Assembly: GCA_964019695.1 (NCBI GenBank)
Contig: OZ026518.1
Location: 87,663,950 to 87,727,949, forward strand
Source of the DNA: Loripinus fragilis
Taxonomy: Eukaryota > Mollusca > Bivalvia > Lucinida > Lucinidae
Direction of reading: 5' to 3'
Length of the DNA stretch: 64,000 nucleotides
Translations under genes and position numbers: made by a program
In this document: positions 1 to 12,044 of the stretch, piece by piece
Numbering within the stretch: the first letter of the stretch is position 1
Layout: each line of letters begins with the position of its first letter
Notes under the pieces: generated by a model
What the model saw: only the letters and a program-made list of their open reading frames with translations
Told to the model about the DNA's origin: nothing
The model's database searches: none

Positions 1-196
1 TCCTTTTTAAAAGGACGTTATGGTTGATAGTTTAAAATGATTTGTAATGAAGAAAAGGGGTATTTTTTCAACTTCAACATAAATTTTAGAATCAGTCTTT
101 GTTCCAGGCCACAGTATTAAAGGTAAGTGGAAGGTAAAGTCAAGGCTATGGAATAGCATTTTCGAAAATTCTATTTTTTTTATTGACAAAAACAAA

Positions 197-530
197 AATA
201 GAGGATCTGACGTAAGTGCTCATGTTTTATTGAATTAATTAAACAAGCTGAGGAAAATAGATAAAATGCGAGGCTTGCCGAACATTTTATCTCTTTTTCG
301 CAACGAGTTTAATAAATTCAATAATATAAGAGCACGAATGTTAGATTCTAATGTTCTCATATGACATTAAGATTATTTTGAAATAACTTTCTGCCGTAAA
401 AAACATTATAATTTTGTCATTATGTACGCAACGTTGTTATGGATGTCATAACTTTTCTGAAAATCTATAAACCACTAGTGGTTTATTGATTTTATTGCAT
501 GGCGTTATCTCTCTCCCAGACGCGACGTCA
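197..530. mobile_element. MITE-like repeat, 340 bp (second copy at 21322-21672)
   Basis: Both copies run from GGATCTGACGTAAGTGCTCA-like sequence to CAGACGCGACGTCATG-like sequence and share the words CATGTTTTATTGAATT and AACCACTAGTGG. The ends are partly inverted (tgacgtaa / gacgtcat). No coding capacity. Confidence 0.6.
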
Positions 531-1400
531 TGATAAAAGATTTTATTGAATTTAAGGTCCATTTAATTAATAAGAAACATGTCTCTCTTTTTCATAACAC
601 AGTATTGATTTTTTTTTGCTATAAAGATGGATTGGTGGGCATGATCTATAGTAATTGTTACATCAATGATTTTTTATATGGAATAACTAAATGTCTGTAC
701 TGTACTGTGTAAAATACAGTACCATAAGCACATCGGAAAATGCCGATAATTGATAGCCCGCAAAAGTGAATAACTAACTCAAAAACTTTTTCAAGAAAAG
801 CAAAAATGCTGATTTCTAGTTTTAATATGGTTGCAAAATGAAATTACAATGTACAATATTATTAAGGGAAATCAAAGGATAATGGACAATCAATTAAGAG
901 TTTTTAAATAGTTTGAAAGCTGCGATTTTGCTTGCAATAAGTTGTTATTCATGTTGGCGAGAACCCAACATCGTTCTGTCAATTATCAGTACGTTCCGAT
1001 GTTCACAGTACTATGTTTTACCCTGTACAATAGAGTACAGACATTTAGCCAGGGCCTCTTGTTACATCAATAACCTTAAACAACTGTTACATCGATATCC
1101 TCTGTAACAACCTCTGTAATAACTGTTACATCAACAATATGGAACCATGTTTACTTATTCTTTTCTTGCCTTGAGAGAAATTTGGATGAAACAGTATAGA
1201 TCCTGGTCAGCTGGCTTCATTAGAAGCCAAATGATCTGGATCTACACTGTTTTCAAAAGAGAAGACACAATATTTTGAAAAATTTATGCACAGATATATA
1301 CCAAAACTTGAACGGAAATCTTTTCTAAGCACAAACAATTAAACAAACTGAAACTGACTTAGACTCCTCATTCCAGGCTAGGCTAAGCTGACAGACAACA

Positions 1401-1643
1401 GGCCTCTAGGTTATATAACTTTTTTCATGCTCAACTCAACTGAGCACGAAATTTCAACTGCTCATAAAAACTAAAATACTGACAAATAAAGAAGTTTCTT
1501 GCTATTAGTCTCTCAGATGTTGTATTTATCATTCTGATAAATGTTAAAATGTCAACAATTGTTGGCATTGTAACATTAATGAGCAGAATAAATGTCGTGC
1601 TCAGCTGAGTTGAGCATGGAAAAAGTTTTAGAACCTCGGGGCC
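1401..1643. mobile_element. MITE with GGCC ends and GCTCAACT inverted arms
   Basis: Ends GGCCTCTAGGTTA / TAGAACCTCGGGGCC; arms TTTTCATGCTCAACTCAAC and its inverse GTTGAGCATGGAAAAAG; central palindrome around CAACAATTGTTG. Copy B of the duplication lacks it (7150-7165 reads straight through), so its ends are fixed by an empty site. Other copies: 11691-11929, 21676-21893, 63039-63260. Confidence 0.75.
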
Positions 1644-2088
1644 AGGACTCTCCAGAAGTGAGTCATTACCCTAAATAGTCAAACCTAGCTATATAAGCCT
1701 TTAAATAAGGTGCATAATTAAATATCAACTTTCTTTATTTCTCAGCGAAAAATATGTTGTGCCATATTATGCACATAAAGTTTGCTTATCTGCTTCAGAT
1801 TTAAGATATGTCAAAGGAGAATTATTTTGCATAAATACCATTTCATATAGCTGTTTAAGCCATTGTCAAATGAATAATATCAATGTTCAAATCATGAGTT
1901 TAATATGCTGTTTGAATATGGTTTTTAACTTGAAGATGAATATAAAAAGTATTGATTTTTTTGTGTAAAAAAGGGCTGCAGACATGAGTGATGATTTTGC
2001 ATGAAAACCTTGTGCCCAAAAACGATATTGTGATGATGTCGAAACTTTCAAAGTTTGCAAACTGACAGCATTTTGTATAGATATATCA

Positions 2089-2774
2089 GACAGTTCACCG
2101 ACAAGACAATTCACCGACACGATTTTTGAAGACAGTTCACCGACAGATTTGAAGACAGTTCACCGACACTTTTGAAGACAGTTCATCGACACTTTTTTAT
2201 CACGTTAATGACATATGGCTCGAAAATATAATTGATTATTGTGAAGAAATATTGATGAGTTATGATTTGAGGTGATATGTTGATATAATTTGTTGAGAAA
2301 GCGATAGTTTGTTTGTCTGGTTAATGATAAATGGACAGACATTTGATTGCTACATGTAGCTATATTGATGTGTCGTACATTATTTTTGATGAAATTCGCC
2401 AGCAATTCAAAACATTCCCTTTGAATATTTAAACAGATTTGTTCAGGACTACCTTTTTATCTTTATATAGTTATTTTACGTTAATGATATAAGACGTATT
2501 TTCGCACAGACAATGTTATGATCGCTATATAGGCAGTTGAATGCATGTATAATAAAATCATGTTGCAATAGCAAATAGGTAATTTAATTAGCTTTATATT
2601 ATGCCTTCGTTCATTATAACATCAATAAATGATGAAAATTGTGGCATTCCATATAAATACAATATAAAATTTGTCGATGAACTGTCTTCAATTCTGTCGG
2701 TGAACTGTCTTCAATTCTGTCGGTGAACTGTCTTCAAAATGCATGTCGGTGAACTGTCCTGTCGGTGAACTGTC
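2089..2774. mobile_element. Element with inverted arrays of a 15-bp word at both ends
   Basis: GACAGTTCACCGACA occurs five times at the left (2089, 2105, 2130, 2154, 2177; one or two with single changes) and five times inverted at the right (2672, 2695, 2719, 2744, 2760). Spacers often read TTTGAA. The 480-bp centre is unique and AT-rich with no ORF. No known family is recognised. It is absent from copy B of the duplication. Confidence 0.8.
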
Positions 2775-3551
2775 TCGATTCCCTCCAGACCCAGCAATAC
2801 ATGTAGTTAATCCATGGAAAATCATGTATGATTCCTATATTCTTGCATAGATACCTATTCATATAGCTGCTTTTACCCATTTTCAAATGAAAGAAAATCC
2901 ATGTTCAAATCAGGAGATTCACGTGCTGTGAACATGGGTTTAAACTTCAAAATACTTAAAATGAGCCCCAAGTTATTTGCACGACGTTGTACGGAAAGCG
3001 TTGCGGACCAAACTGATCATTTTGCCGATGCTTTTGTTCGCAAAAACGTTGCGCACGGCTATGAAGTTGTGACGACGTTTGAAAGTTTGCAGCTGGCGCC
3101 ATTTTGTTTGGAGAAATCAATCAGAGTAAGGAAAGGGATATTTTAATGTTTTAGCAGGATTTCCAGTGCAAACTTGGTTGGAATAAGGTAAAATATGCAA
3201 GAATAACAATCACACACGTTTGTTTCATTGCATTAACACTTGCCGGGTCACTCTGGAGATATTTGAACACTTTTCAAGGAATCCTGGATCCGCCACTGTC
3301 TTTAACAACTATTACACCAATAGCATCTACACGCCCACCAATCCAACTCCTTAATTGCACATACCAATGGGGTAAAACTTTATGTTTCCTGTTTTTGAGA
3401 CCCAAACTTAGAAATCGGTCAATGCGTTTTGATGGGACACGCCTTGAACTTTTAGATAAAGGTATCATTTTTTGAAGGACAATATGGTGGATAGTTTAAA
3501 ATGATTTGTAATGAAGAAAAGGGGTATTTTTTCAACTTCAACACACATTTT

Positions 3552-3735
3552 AAGTGCTTGACAAGACTGAAGGGCCGTGGGTTCAAGCCTCACCCGCGTC
3601 ATTGCCTTGTGTCCTTGAGCAAGACACATTAATCCTAGCTTAGTACTGGTTCAAACCAGGAAGACCCATCCCTACATAACTGAAATATTGCTGGTGGGAC
3701 GTAAAGAATCGAATCAAACGAACAAAACAAACAAG
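3552..3735 (+). mobile_element. tRNA-derived SINE (family 1), head truncated
   Basis: Contains the B-box-like GGGTTCAAGCCTC, the body word GTCCTTGAGCAAGACAC, TTCAAACCAGGAAGACCC and a CAAAACAAACAA tail. The A-box end is missing. The matching sequence in copy A (around 88) lacks it. Confidence 0.75.
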
Positions 3736-4546
3736 AACCAGTCTTTGTTCAAGGGCACTATATTTAAGCTATGTGGAAGGTAAATGTCGAGGCTATGGAA
3801 TAGCATTTCCCGAATTTTATTTTTTTATTGACAAGAAAAAAATAACGATTTTATTCAATTTAAGGTCCATCTCATTCATAGGAAACAGGTCCGGCTTCTT
3901 CATAATACAGTATATAAGAATCTATCATGAGTGTGAGGGTAGGGTAGAAAATCCATCCTGAGGATTGCCATTTGGCATCATGTGGCTTGCAGAGTGATGA
4001 CAAACGGTGATCCTGAGGGACGGATTTTTCTATCCTACCCTCACACGAATAATGGATTCTTTTTCTTGCTCACCATTGTTTTTATTTATTTTTTCAAAAT
4101 AAGCTTCTAGAAGTCCCTAAATACCCTAAGATGCAATTTCACATGATGTCAATACTTGACGCCCTGGCTAAGATAAGATCTGGTGTGCAAGAATTGATTT
4201 TATGCCATGAAGATGGATTGGTGGGCATGATCTATAGAAACTGTTACATCAATGATCTTTAACACTTGTTACATCAATAACAATTATAGCAACTGTTACA
4301 TCAATATCCTCTATAACAATCTCTATAATAACTGTTACATAACACAGTATTGATTTTATTCTATGAAGATGGATTAGTGGGCATGATCTACAGTAACTGT
4401 TACATCAATGATCTTAAACACTTGTTACATCAATAACCATTATAACAACTGTAACATCAATATCCTCTATAACAACCTCTCGAATAACTGTTACATCAAT
4501 AATATGGAACCATGTTTACTTATTCATTTCTTGCTTTGACAGAAAG

Positions 4547-6716
4547 GGGTAAGTGCATTAAGGGGCTAAAATAGCCCCCTTTGGAGCAAAAAACTGAAAT
4601 TTGCTTTTTGCAAATTTCTTTGGATTCATTTATTAGAGGAATGGCTGAAGTGTAAAATTTCGGCATTTATTTAAATTTGACCGTTGCTATGGTAACAAGA
4701 AATGTCACTAACACGTGACGAATGCCCCCAAAGGAATTGGTCTAGCATAAGACACATTTGAGGAAAGTTAGCTGTAATATAGCACGAAAAACCTAGAAAT
4801 GGGGCCAGAAGTCAATGTCAAGGTCAAAGGGACTCAAAATGGTATGCACCACTCCGCCATCCCAAAAGGAATCACCACCCCAAATTTGGGATTCCTACAT
4901 CAAATAATATAAAAGATATGCTCTGGACACAATAATTCTTGAAAACTAGGCCATAAGTCAAGGTCACAGTGACCCAAAAATGGTTTGTGACACTCAGGCA
5001 TCCCAAGATGCATTCACACACCACATTTGGAATTCCTATTTCAAAGAATATAGGAGATATGCGCCAGTTTCTAGAAACTAGGTCAGAGGTCAAGTTCAAG
5101 GTCACAGTGACTTAATTATGGTACGCGACACTTTGTCATCCCAAGATGTATCCACACACCAAATTTGAGATTCCTACCTCAAATAATATAAGAGATATGC
5201 TTTGGACATGATTATTCTAAAAACTAGGTCAGAGGTCAAGGTCACAGTAACCCAAAAATAGTAAATGACACTCTGCTATCCCAAGATGCATCCACACACC
5301 AAATTTGGAATTCCTAACTCAAAGAATATAAGAGATATGCTCAAGACACAATAATTCTTAAAACTAGGTCAGAGGTCAAGGTCACAGTACCCCAAAAATG
5401 GTATGTGACACCCCGTCATCCCAAGATGCATTTACACACCAAATTTGGAATTCCTATCTCAAAGAATATAGGAGATATGCACCAGACTCAATACAGTTTC
5501 TAGAAACTAGGTCAGAGGTCAAGTTCACGGTCACAGTGACCCAATAATGGTATGCGACACTTTGCCATTTCAAGATACATCCACACACCAAATTTGAGAT
5601 TCCTACCTCAAATAATATAAGAGATATGCTCCTGACAAGATTATTCTAAAAACTAGGTCAGAGGTCAAGTCAATGTCACAGTGACCCGAAAATGGTACAT
5701 GACACTCTGCTATCCCAAGATGCATCTACACACCAAATTTGGAATTCCTAACTCAAAGAATATAAGAGATATGCTCCGGACACAATAATTCTTAAAACTA
5801 GGTCAGAGGTTAAGGTCAAGGTCACAGTGACACAAAAATGGCATGTGACACCCAGTCATCCCAAGATGCATTTACACACCAAATTTGGAATTCCTATCTG
5901 AAAGAATATAGGAGATATGCACCAGACTCAATGCAGTTTTCTAGAAACTAGGTCAGAGGTCAAGTTCAAGTTCACAGTGCCCCAATTATGGTATGCGACA
6001 CTTCGTCATCCCAAGATACATCCACACACCAAATTTGAGATTCCTACCTCAAATAAGCTGAGAGATATGCTCTGGAAACGATTATTCTAAAAACTAGGTC
6101 AGAGGTCAAGGTCACAGTGATCCGAAAATGGTACGCGACTCTCCCTCATCCCAAAATGTATCCACACACCAAATTTGAAATTCCTACCTCAAAGAATATA
6201 GGAGATATGGACCGGACACGAAAGCGGGACGGACGGGCGGACAGTGCGATTACTATATGCCTCCCAAAGTTCCTTTGGGGGCATAACAAAAATGGCAGAC
6301 AAAATCAGCATAAAATAGAGATATTGCCATTATTGACCAAATTTAAGGCTTTTAGAGACCAAGTTTTCAAAAATTAGATATCAGCACAGCTAAATACCAA
6401 AAAATCCCTTTAATATGTTGTGTGCCATGATAATTCTCATCATCTGTTAAAATATCTTTTTGGTATTTGCTTGTGCTCTATGTTAATTGCTCTGTCAAAC
6501 GTCTCAAATTTGCTCCAAAATGGTCAATTTTCTATTTTGCAGCCTGTTTTGACGGCCATTCTTGTTTCCATAGCAACGGTAAAAGTCAAACTAATATCAG
6601 ACTTATACACTTGGGTCATTGTGCTAATAAACCAATAAGAAGAATTTGGTGAAAAGCAAATTTCATTTTTCGGCCTCATAGGGGGGGCAAAAATAGCCTC
6701 TTAATGCACATAGCTC
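4547..6716. mobile_element. Inverted-repeat element carrying a second element
   Basis: Ends GGGGTAAGTGCATTAAGGGG and AAGCCTC...-type inverse (CTCTTAATGCACATAGCTC). Flanks are GACAGAAA and TTTGGATG; copy A has the empty site GAGAGAAATTTGGATG near 1180. A second family member is intact at 15206-15799 without the inner insert. Inner arms also match each other (ACCGTTGCTATGGTAAC / CATAGCAACGGT). Confidence 0.8.
4699..6287. mobile_element. Core-repeat element (Helentron-associated/pearl-like), about 10 core units
   Basis: About ten tandem units of 140-148 bp (CCCAAGATGCATCCACACACC, AAATTTGGAATTCCT, ACTAGGTCAGAGGTCAAG) lie between a left end ATGCCCCCAAAGGAA and a right hairpin CAAAGTTCCTTTGGGGGCAT. 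A GGACGGACGGGCGGACAG run precedes the hairpin. It sits inside the 4547-6716 element; TAACAA occurs at both junctions (4693, 6284), and the intact relative at 15360 reads GGTAACAAAAATGG without it. Confidence 0.82.
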
Positions 6717-6928
6717 TTTGGATGAAACAGTATAGATCCTGATCAGCTGGCTTCATTAGAAGCCAGCTGATCTGGCTCTACACTGTTTTCAAAAGAGAAG
6801 AGAAAATATTTTGAAAAACTTATGCACAGATATATTATATATACCAAAACTTGGATGGAATTCTTTTCTAAGCACAAACAATTAAACAAACTGAAACTGA
6901 CTTAGACTCCTCAGTCCTGACTAGGCTT

Positions 6929-7141
6929 GACCCATAAAGCGCCACCTAGAATTTGCAGCAGACGAAAATTTCAAATTTTGTCACTTTTTCAAAACTAACA
7001 AATAAGGCATGATATTTCAAGAGAATCGTCTGCTGGCAGACGATTCTCATGAAATATCATACCTTATTTTTTTCGAAAATTAGGAAAGATGTTGCAAAAT
7101 TTGCCGTCTTCTGCAGTCGTGATTGGTGCTTCAAGGGTTAA
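6929..7141. mobile_element. piggyBac-like MITE (degraded)
   Basis: Inverted ends CCCATAAAGCGCCACC and GGTGCTTCAAGGG, with the central hairpin GAATCGTCTGCTGGCAGACGATTC. Right flank is TTAA; the left TTAA is worn. The empty site is near 1390 in copy A. Relatives: 30033-30236, 63520-63759. Confidence 0.65.
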
Positions 7142-7315
7142 CTGACAGACAACAGAACTCTCCAGAACTCAGTCAGTACCCTAAATAGTCAAACCTAGCT
7201 ATGCAAGCCTTTAGATAAGGTGCATAATAAAAAAAAAAATCTTATTTCTCAGTCAAAAACATGTTGTGCAATATTATGCTCATAGAGTTTGCTTATCTGC
7301 TTTAGATTTAAGATA

Positions 7316-7497
7316 CAGTAAAACCTGTGTAAAACCACTCTCAAAAAGACAGAAAATTGGTTTTCAAGACCAACTATCGCTTAATGCATGTCAAAAGTAT
7401 TAATCAAAAATACTTTTGATCTTCATTAAGCTACCATTTGTAAGTAAGAGGTTTGTTTTGTCTATTTTTGAGTGATCGTTTTACACAGGTTTTACTG
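7316..7497. mobile_element. pogo/Tigger-like MITE with TA duplication
   Basis: Ends CAGTAAAACCTGTGTAAAAC and its inverse GTTTTACACAGGTTTTACTG, flanked by TA. Copy A reads AAGATATGTC at the site, giving a clean empty site and proving TA duplication. Same family: 34665-34867, 51044-51216, and a left-truncated copy ending about 18829. Confidence 0.88.
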
Positions 7498-8402
7498 TAT
7501 GTCAAGGGAGAGTTATTTTGCATAAATACCTTTACATATAGCTGTTTAAGCCATTGTCAAATGAATAAAAATCAATGTTCAAATCATGAGTTTAATATGC
7601 TGTTTGAATATGGTTTTTAACTTGAAGATGAATATAAAAAGTATTTATTTTTTTGTGTAAAAAAGGGCTGCAGACATGAGTGATGATTTTGCATGAAAAC
7701 CTTGTGCCCAAAAACGATATTGTGATGATGTCGAAACTTTCAAAGGTTTGCAAAATGACAACATTTTGTATAGAGAGATCCAGCGTAGGAAATCACTTAT
7801 TTTAATATATCAACAGTGTTTTCAGCACAATTTTGATTATCAAGTGATATGCAAGAATAATGATCACATATGTTTGTTTCATTGCATTAACATTTGCCAG
7901 ATCTCACAAAAGATGTTTGAATATGAGGCTTCATGTTCAAACAGCTTCTTCAGGACCCAGCAATACATGTAGTTAATGCATGGAAAATCATGTATGATTC
8001 CTATATTCTTGCATAGATACCTATTCGTATAGCTGCTTTTACCCATTTTCAAATGAAAGAAAATCCATGTTCAAATCAGGAGATTCACGTGCTGTGAACA
8101 TGGGTTTAAACTTAAAAATACTTAAAATGAGCCCCATGTTATTTGCACGACCTTGTACGGAAAGTGTTGCGGACCAAACTGATCATTTTGCCGATGCTTT
8201 TGTTCGCAAAAAACTTTGCGCACGGCTATGAAGTTGTGACGACGTTGGAAAGTTTGCAGCTGGCGCCATTTTGTTTGGAGAAATCAATCAGAGTAAGAAA
8301 AGGGATATTTTAATGTTTTAGCAGGATTTCCAGTGCAAATTTGGTTGGAATAAGGTAAAATATGCAAGAATAACAATCACACACGTTTGTTTCATTGCAT
8401 TA

Positions 8403-8578
8403 ACACTTGCCGGGTCACTCTGGAGATATTTGAACACTTGGCCTATTCGGCCTCGTGTTCAAACATCTTCCTCGGTACCGGCAAGTGTTAACACTTGCCG
8501 GGTCACTCTGGAGATATTTGAACACTTGGCCTATTCGGCCTCGTGTTCAAACATCTTCCTCGGTACCGGCAAGTGTTA
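8403..8578. repeat. Two tandem copies of an 88-bp palindromic unit
   Basis: The unit starting ACACTTGCCGGGTCACTC at 8403 repeats at 8491. Each unit folds on itself: outer arms AACACTTGCCGG/CCGGCAAGTGTT and inner arms TTGAACAC/GTGTTCAA around GGCCTATTCGGCC. Confidence 0.85.
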
Positions 8579-8686
8579 ATGCATGTAAAAACATGTGTGA
8601 TCCCTATAAAATAAATTATTTAGATTACCGTAGATGTTCAAAAACTTCGAACACTAGTTGCTTGCCAAAAAGGTATAGACAAATGA

Positions 8687-8940
8687 GCTGCAACATGAGA
8701 TTTCCAACAATGTGGTATGTGCGACCAGCAAAGCCTCAGACCAGCCTGTGCATACGCCCAGTCTGATCAGAGCCTTTGCTAGTCGCTTGAATATTCTATG
8801 ACTGTTAAGCTACTGACCAAACATCATTTGGAGTTTCTAAGCTTAAAAGGAGGCTGAACAGGCTCGCCGTCATAGACATTCATGTCAAAATGCCACATTG
8901 TTGGAAATCACATGTCATGGCTCAAATAGTGCATACCAAG
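8687..8940. mobile_element. MITE with GAGATTTCCAACAATGTGG ends
   Basis: Ends ATGAGATTTCCAACAATGTG and its inverse CACATTGTTGGAAATCACATG. Inside are CAGACTGGG-type words and AGAATATTCAAGCGACTAG-type words. Further copies at 19544-19780 and 47308-47550. Non-coding. Confidence 0.72.
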
Positions 8941-9459
8941 GTCAAGAAGCAATCTGATCAGGGTCTTCCATATTTGCTATTCTGAGAAGCATTTTGTTAA
9001 TTCCAGACCTGACAAAAAACATTTTATTTGAGAACAGAAAATAAAAAAAAGTGTGCTAAATTTTAGAATATTTACCTAGTGTTAAAAATCTGCCTCTGTG
9101 CTTTGTGAGAAAATAAACATTTTCCAGGCAATGTTTGGATGGAAGTAAAAAAATTCAATGTTTTCAGATTTCTATAAATAACATGGATTTTGAATCTTTA
9201 GGCCATGAAGATATAAATACAAAAAAGTAAATCTAATTCAATTTTGTAGCAATCATTCATCATCACACATAAAAATTAAGCTATTATCTTACAGCCATGA
9301 AAACTAAATCCCTTGTTTTGAGATATTATGTAAAACAACTGCTTATTTATAAACATATGAAAACCCCATGAATGGAAAGCAATAGTTAATGCTTGACTTC
9401 ACAAATGCACCAACATCACTTAATGCAAGTACATTTCAAAAGCTGACTTCTGCTCACTT

Positions 9460-9765
9460 TTTTCACAAAATTCTTTCAGGATCAGGACCGATGTTCTGTT
9501 GGCATGGGTGAAAATTCAACATTTTGAAAATCCTTAACTTTAGAAATTCCAATCTTCAAACTTGCAGAATAGCTACAAAGCTAAATAATTTCAAGTCTAA
9601 ATGGTTTATTGTCTTTAGATTTGCAGAAAGTAAATCAAAGAAGCTATAATTATCAGCCGAATTCAGCATTTTGAGGTTGACTTTCTATGGAAAGTCAGCC
9701 TCAAAATCCTGAATATAGGAATAATCCTGAAAACATTCACCCATTTGTTGGTCCTGATCTTGGTC
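9460..9765. repeat. Palindromic repeat, probable MITE
   Basis: ATCAGGACCGATGTTCTGTT at the left has an inverse partner CAACTTGTTGGTCCTGAT-like sequence at the right (about 9745-9757). The centre is a strong hairpin, TTGAGGTTGACTTTC / GAAAGTCAGCCTCAA (9671-9707). Confidence 0.55.
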
Positions 9766-9961
9766 CAAATTATTTGTAAAGATTATCAGCAGTTAACAAA
9801 AGCCCCCACTAGCTAGGAAAGAGTTAAAGGGGTATAGATGGACAAAGTATAGAAAATTTGCATAAATTAAACCATACTGGCCAGCTCATGAGATTTTGGT
9901 ACTTATCTTACTGGCAAGAAGCCAAGGCTCAAACGAGTCAGCGCATCCCCCAAGTCTCGTC

Positions 9962-10161
9962 TGATTTGTTTATTTGTTTGATTACGTCCAAGTCAACAAT
10001 TTTTTCAATTATGTCAGAACAGGTCTTCCTGGGTTGAACCAGTACTAAGCAAGGATTAACATGTCTTGCTCAAGGACACAAAGCGGTGACGCCGGTGAGG
10101 CTTGAACCCGCAACTCCTCAGTCTCGAGTCAAGCACTCTATCACTGGCCACTGTGCTCCCC
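9962..10161 (-). mobile_element. tRNA-derived SINE (family 1)
   Basis: Minus orientation: tRNA-like head at the right (GGGGAGCACAGTGGC), body GTCCTTGAGCAAGACATG, tail CAAACAAATAAACAAAT at the left. Duplications not clear. Confidence 0.8.
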
Positions 10162-11210
10162 AAGCCTGGACAGAGCCTTTGCTGCTTACATGCACTAAAT
10201 ATGGGAGTAGATTAAGCTCCGGCAAAACATTAGACTTTAGCCCCACTAGGTAGCTGTCCATGTACATTTTAATAGTGACCTTTACTCTTTGCCTGCTAGC
10301 TGTGAATTTTGTTGATAATCTTTACAAACACTTTGGATTCAGATCAGACCCGACACAATGTCGGCCTGAGCTGGATCCAAATGTTTGACACATTGATAAG
10401 TGTTCCCAATTTTTTTTTTTGAAAAAATATAATTTTGAAAAAAGTCAGCAGACAAAAGCATTCAAAGAGTTTAAGGGGTAAATTCTTAAACAAATCAAAG
10501 TGGTACCACTGCCTGAGGGCTATTCTGGATAGATCAAAGGCTAATCTTTATGGGGTGATTATTACTTTCTTGCAGGGGGCAATAAAGTGGTCCTATGAAG
10601 GGTTCAAGTACTGTTTGATAAAATATTGATATTTATCTTAGTGAAAGAAATTGTGTTGTATACAGGTAAGGCCCCTCTTGAGGTCCCTTACATCCGGTGA
10701 GATACTGAAACTGTCCCTTATCAGTTATTCCTTTAATGATCTATATTAGACAAGACTATAAGTCTTTAAGTTTATGCAATAAGTACCAATATCTCATGGT
10801 CAGGTCCATATAATGCATTAATCCTTATCCTGCCAATAAATTTTGCCTTGAAAATATCTTTTTTTTTACCCGTGCTGAATATATTGAATTGCAATTCAGA
10901 CTTACTTTGATCACAGATGCAAACACTATTAACCCTGATCAGAATGCTTCTGAAGCAGCAGTCTGATCTGGGTCAATATTGTTCGAATTAGATGCTTGAT
11001 GAACAGATAAGTGAGCAGAAGACAGTTGTTATGAATTGTGGGAAATGGTGGGAAAAAGATCAAAGTATTATAATGAATGTGATAACACTCAATCTCAGGT
11101 TTTTGATGAATAAATCATTGCATGCTGGGTAATATTGCATGTTTATTAACCTTTGTAAAAAAGCATTTCAAGAATTCCATTAAAGTATCTATCAATTTGG
11201 ATAAAGATTT

Positions 11211-11400
11211 AGGGAGCACAGTGGCTCAGTGGTAGAGTGCTTGACTCTAAACCGAGGGCCTGCCTCACCGGCGTCACTGTGTTGTGTCCTTGAGCAAGTC
11301 ACTTTTTTCCTTGCTTAGTACTGGTATAACCCAGGAAGGCCCATCCCGACATAACTGAAAATTTTTTGACTGGGACATAAAGAATCAAATCAAACAAAAA
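11211..11400 (+). mobile_element. tRNA-derived SINE (family 1) with 11-bp duplication
   Basis: Head AGGGAGCACAGTGGCTCAGT (A-box like), B-box region degenerate, GTCCTTGAGCAAGTCAC body, CAAATCAAACAAAAA tail. GGATAAAGATT flanks both sides (11199-11209 and 11401-11411). Confidence 0.88.
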
Positions 11401-11690
11401 GGATAAAGATTAAAGGACAAAAGTTGCTACTGATGGGGAAATAGGTAATGAATTAAGGGCTTCAGTGAAAAGTCAAGACTATTGCATAAGTATTGGTTGT
11501 AAGGATCAACTAAGCATTGCATGAAAAGGTTAAACATCAAAAATCAATGACCATATTATATAATGTAGTCATGGATGCCATTTTTGTGAGAATTATCATC
11601 TTTAATCTAACAAATGTCCTTAACCCTTTCCCTACTAGTGGCAACTTTGTTGTCTGCTGATAACCATTGCAAACAATTTGGATCAGGCCT

Positions 11691-11929
11691 GGCCATGAGG
11701 TAATAAAACTTTTTTCATACTCAACTCAGCTGAGCATGAAATTTATCCTGTTCATAAATGTTAAAATGCCAACAATTGTTGGCATTTTAACATTTATTAG
11801 CATGATAAATACAACAACTGAGAGACAAAAAGCAATAAACTTCTATATTTGTCGTTTTTTCAGTTCTTATAAGCAGTTGAAATTTTGTGCTCAGTTGAGT
11901 TGAGCGAAAAGTTTTATAACCTTGGGGCC
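11691..11929. mobile_element. MITE, GGCC / GCTCAACT family
   Basis: Same ends and central CCAACAATTGTTGGC palindrome as the copy at 1401-1643. Intergenic, downstream of RB1CC1. Confidence 0.75.
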
Positions 11930-12044
11930 AGATCTGGGTCCAATCTATTACTCTGATTGTTTTCCTGTTTTTTTTTTTTTAGAAAAAGTTGATTAAAAAG
12001 TTATGCAGATTTTATGTACAAAAATAAGATGCTGAAAACAGTTG

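Larger units (their letters stand above)
1..3470. repeat. Copy A of a large direct duplication (non-coding)
   Basis: Sequence from the window start to about 3.27 kb recurs, in the same order, at about 3478-8440. Anchor pairs: 20 with 3483 (GATAGTTTAAAATGATTTG), 1130 with 4490, 1180 with 6718, 1650 with 7160, 2790 with 7945. Inside each copy an older, more diverged tandem pair (about 1820-2090 and 2850-3250) can be seen. Coding potential is absent. Insertions present only in copy A: a 340-bp MITE (197-530), a MITE (1401-1643) and the element at 2089-2774. Confidence 0.8.
3478..8440. repeat. Copy B of the large direct duplication, enlarged by insertions
   Basis: Second copy of the block described for 1-3470. 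It is longer because a SINE (about 3552-3735), an inverted-repeat element carrying another element (4547-6716), a piggyBac-like MITE (about 6929-7141) and a pogo-like MITE (7316-7497) lie inside it. Each of these has an uninterrupted counterpart in copy A. No gene is seen. Confidence 0.8.

Noticed and set aside
4860..6250. CRISPR-like array or satellite from regular 140-bp spacing
   Set aside because: Units are full repeats without unique spacers, and the array has transposon-type ends and an insertion site.
8455..8766. 103-codon plus-strand frame
   Set aside because: It covers the tandem 88-bp palindromes and a MITE; composition shows no coding bias.
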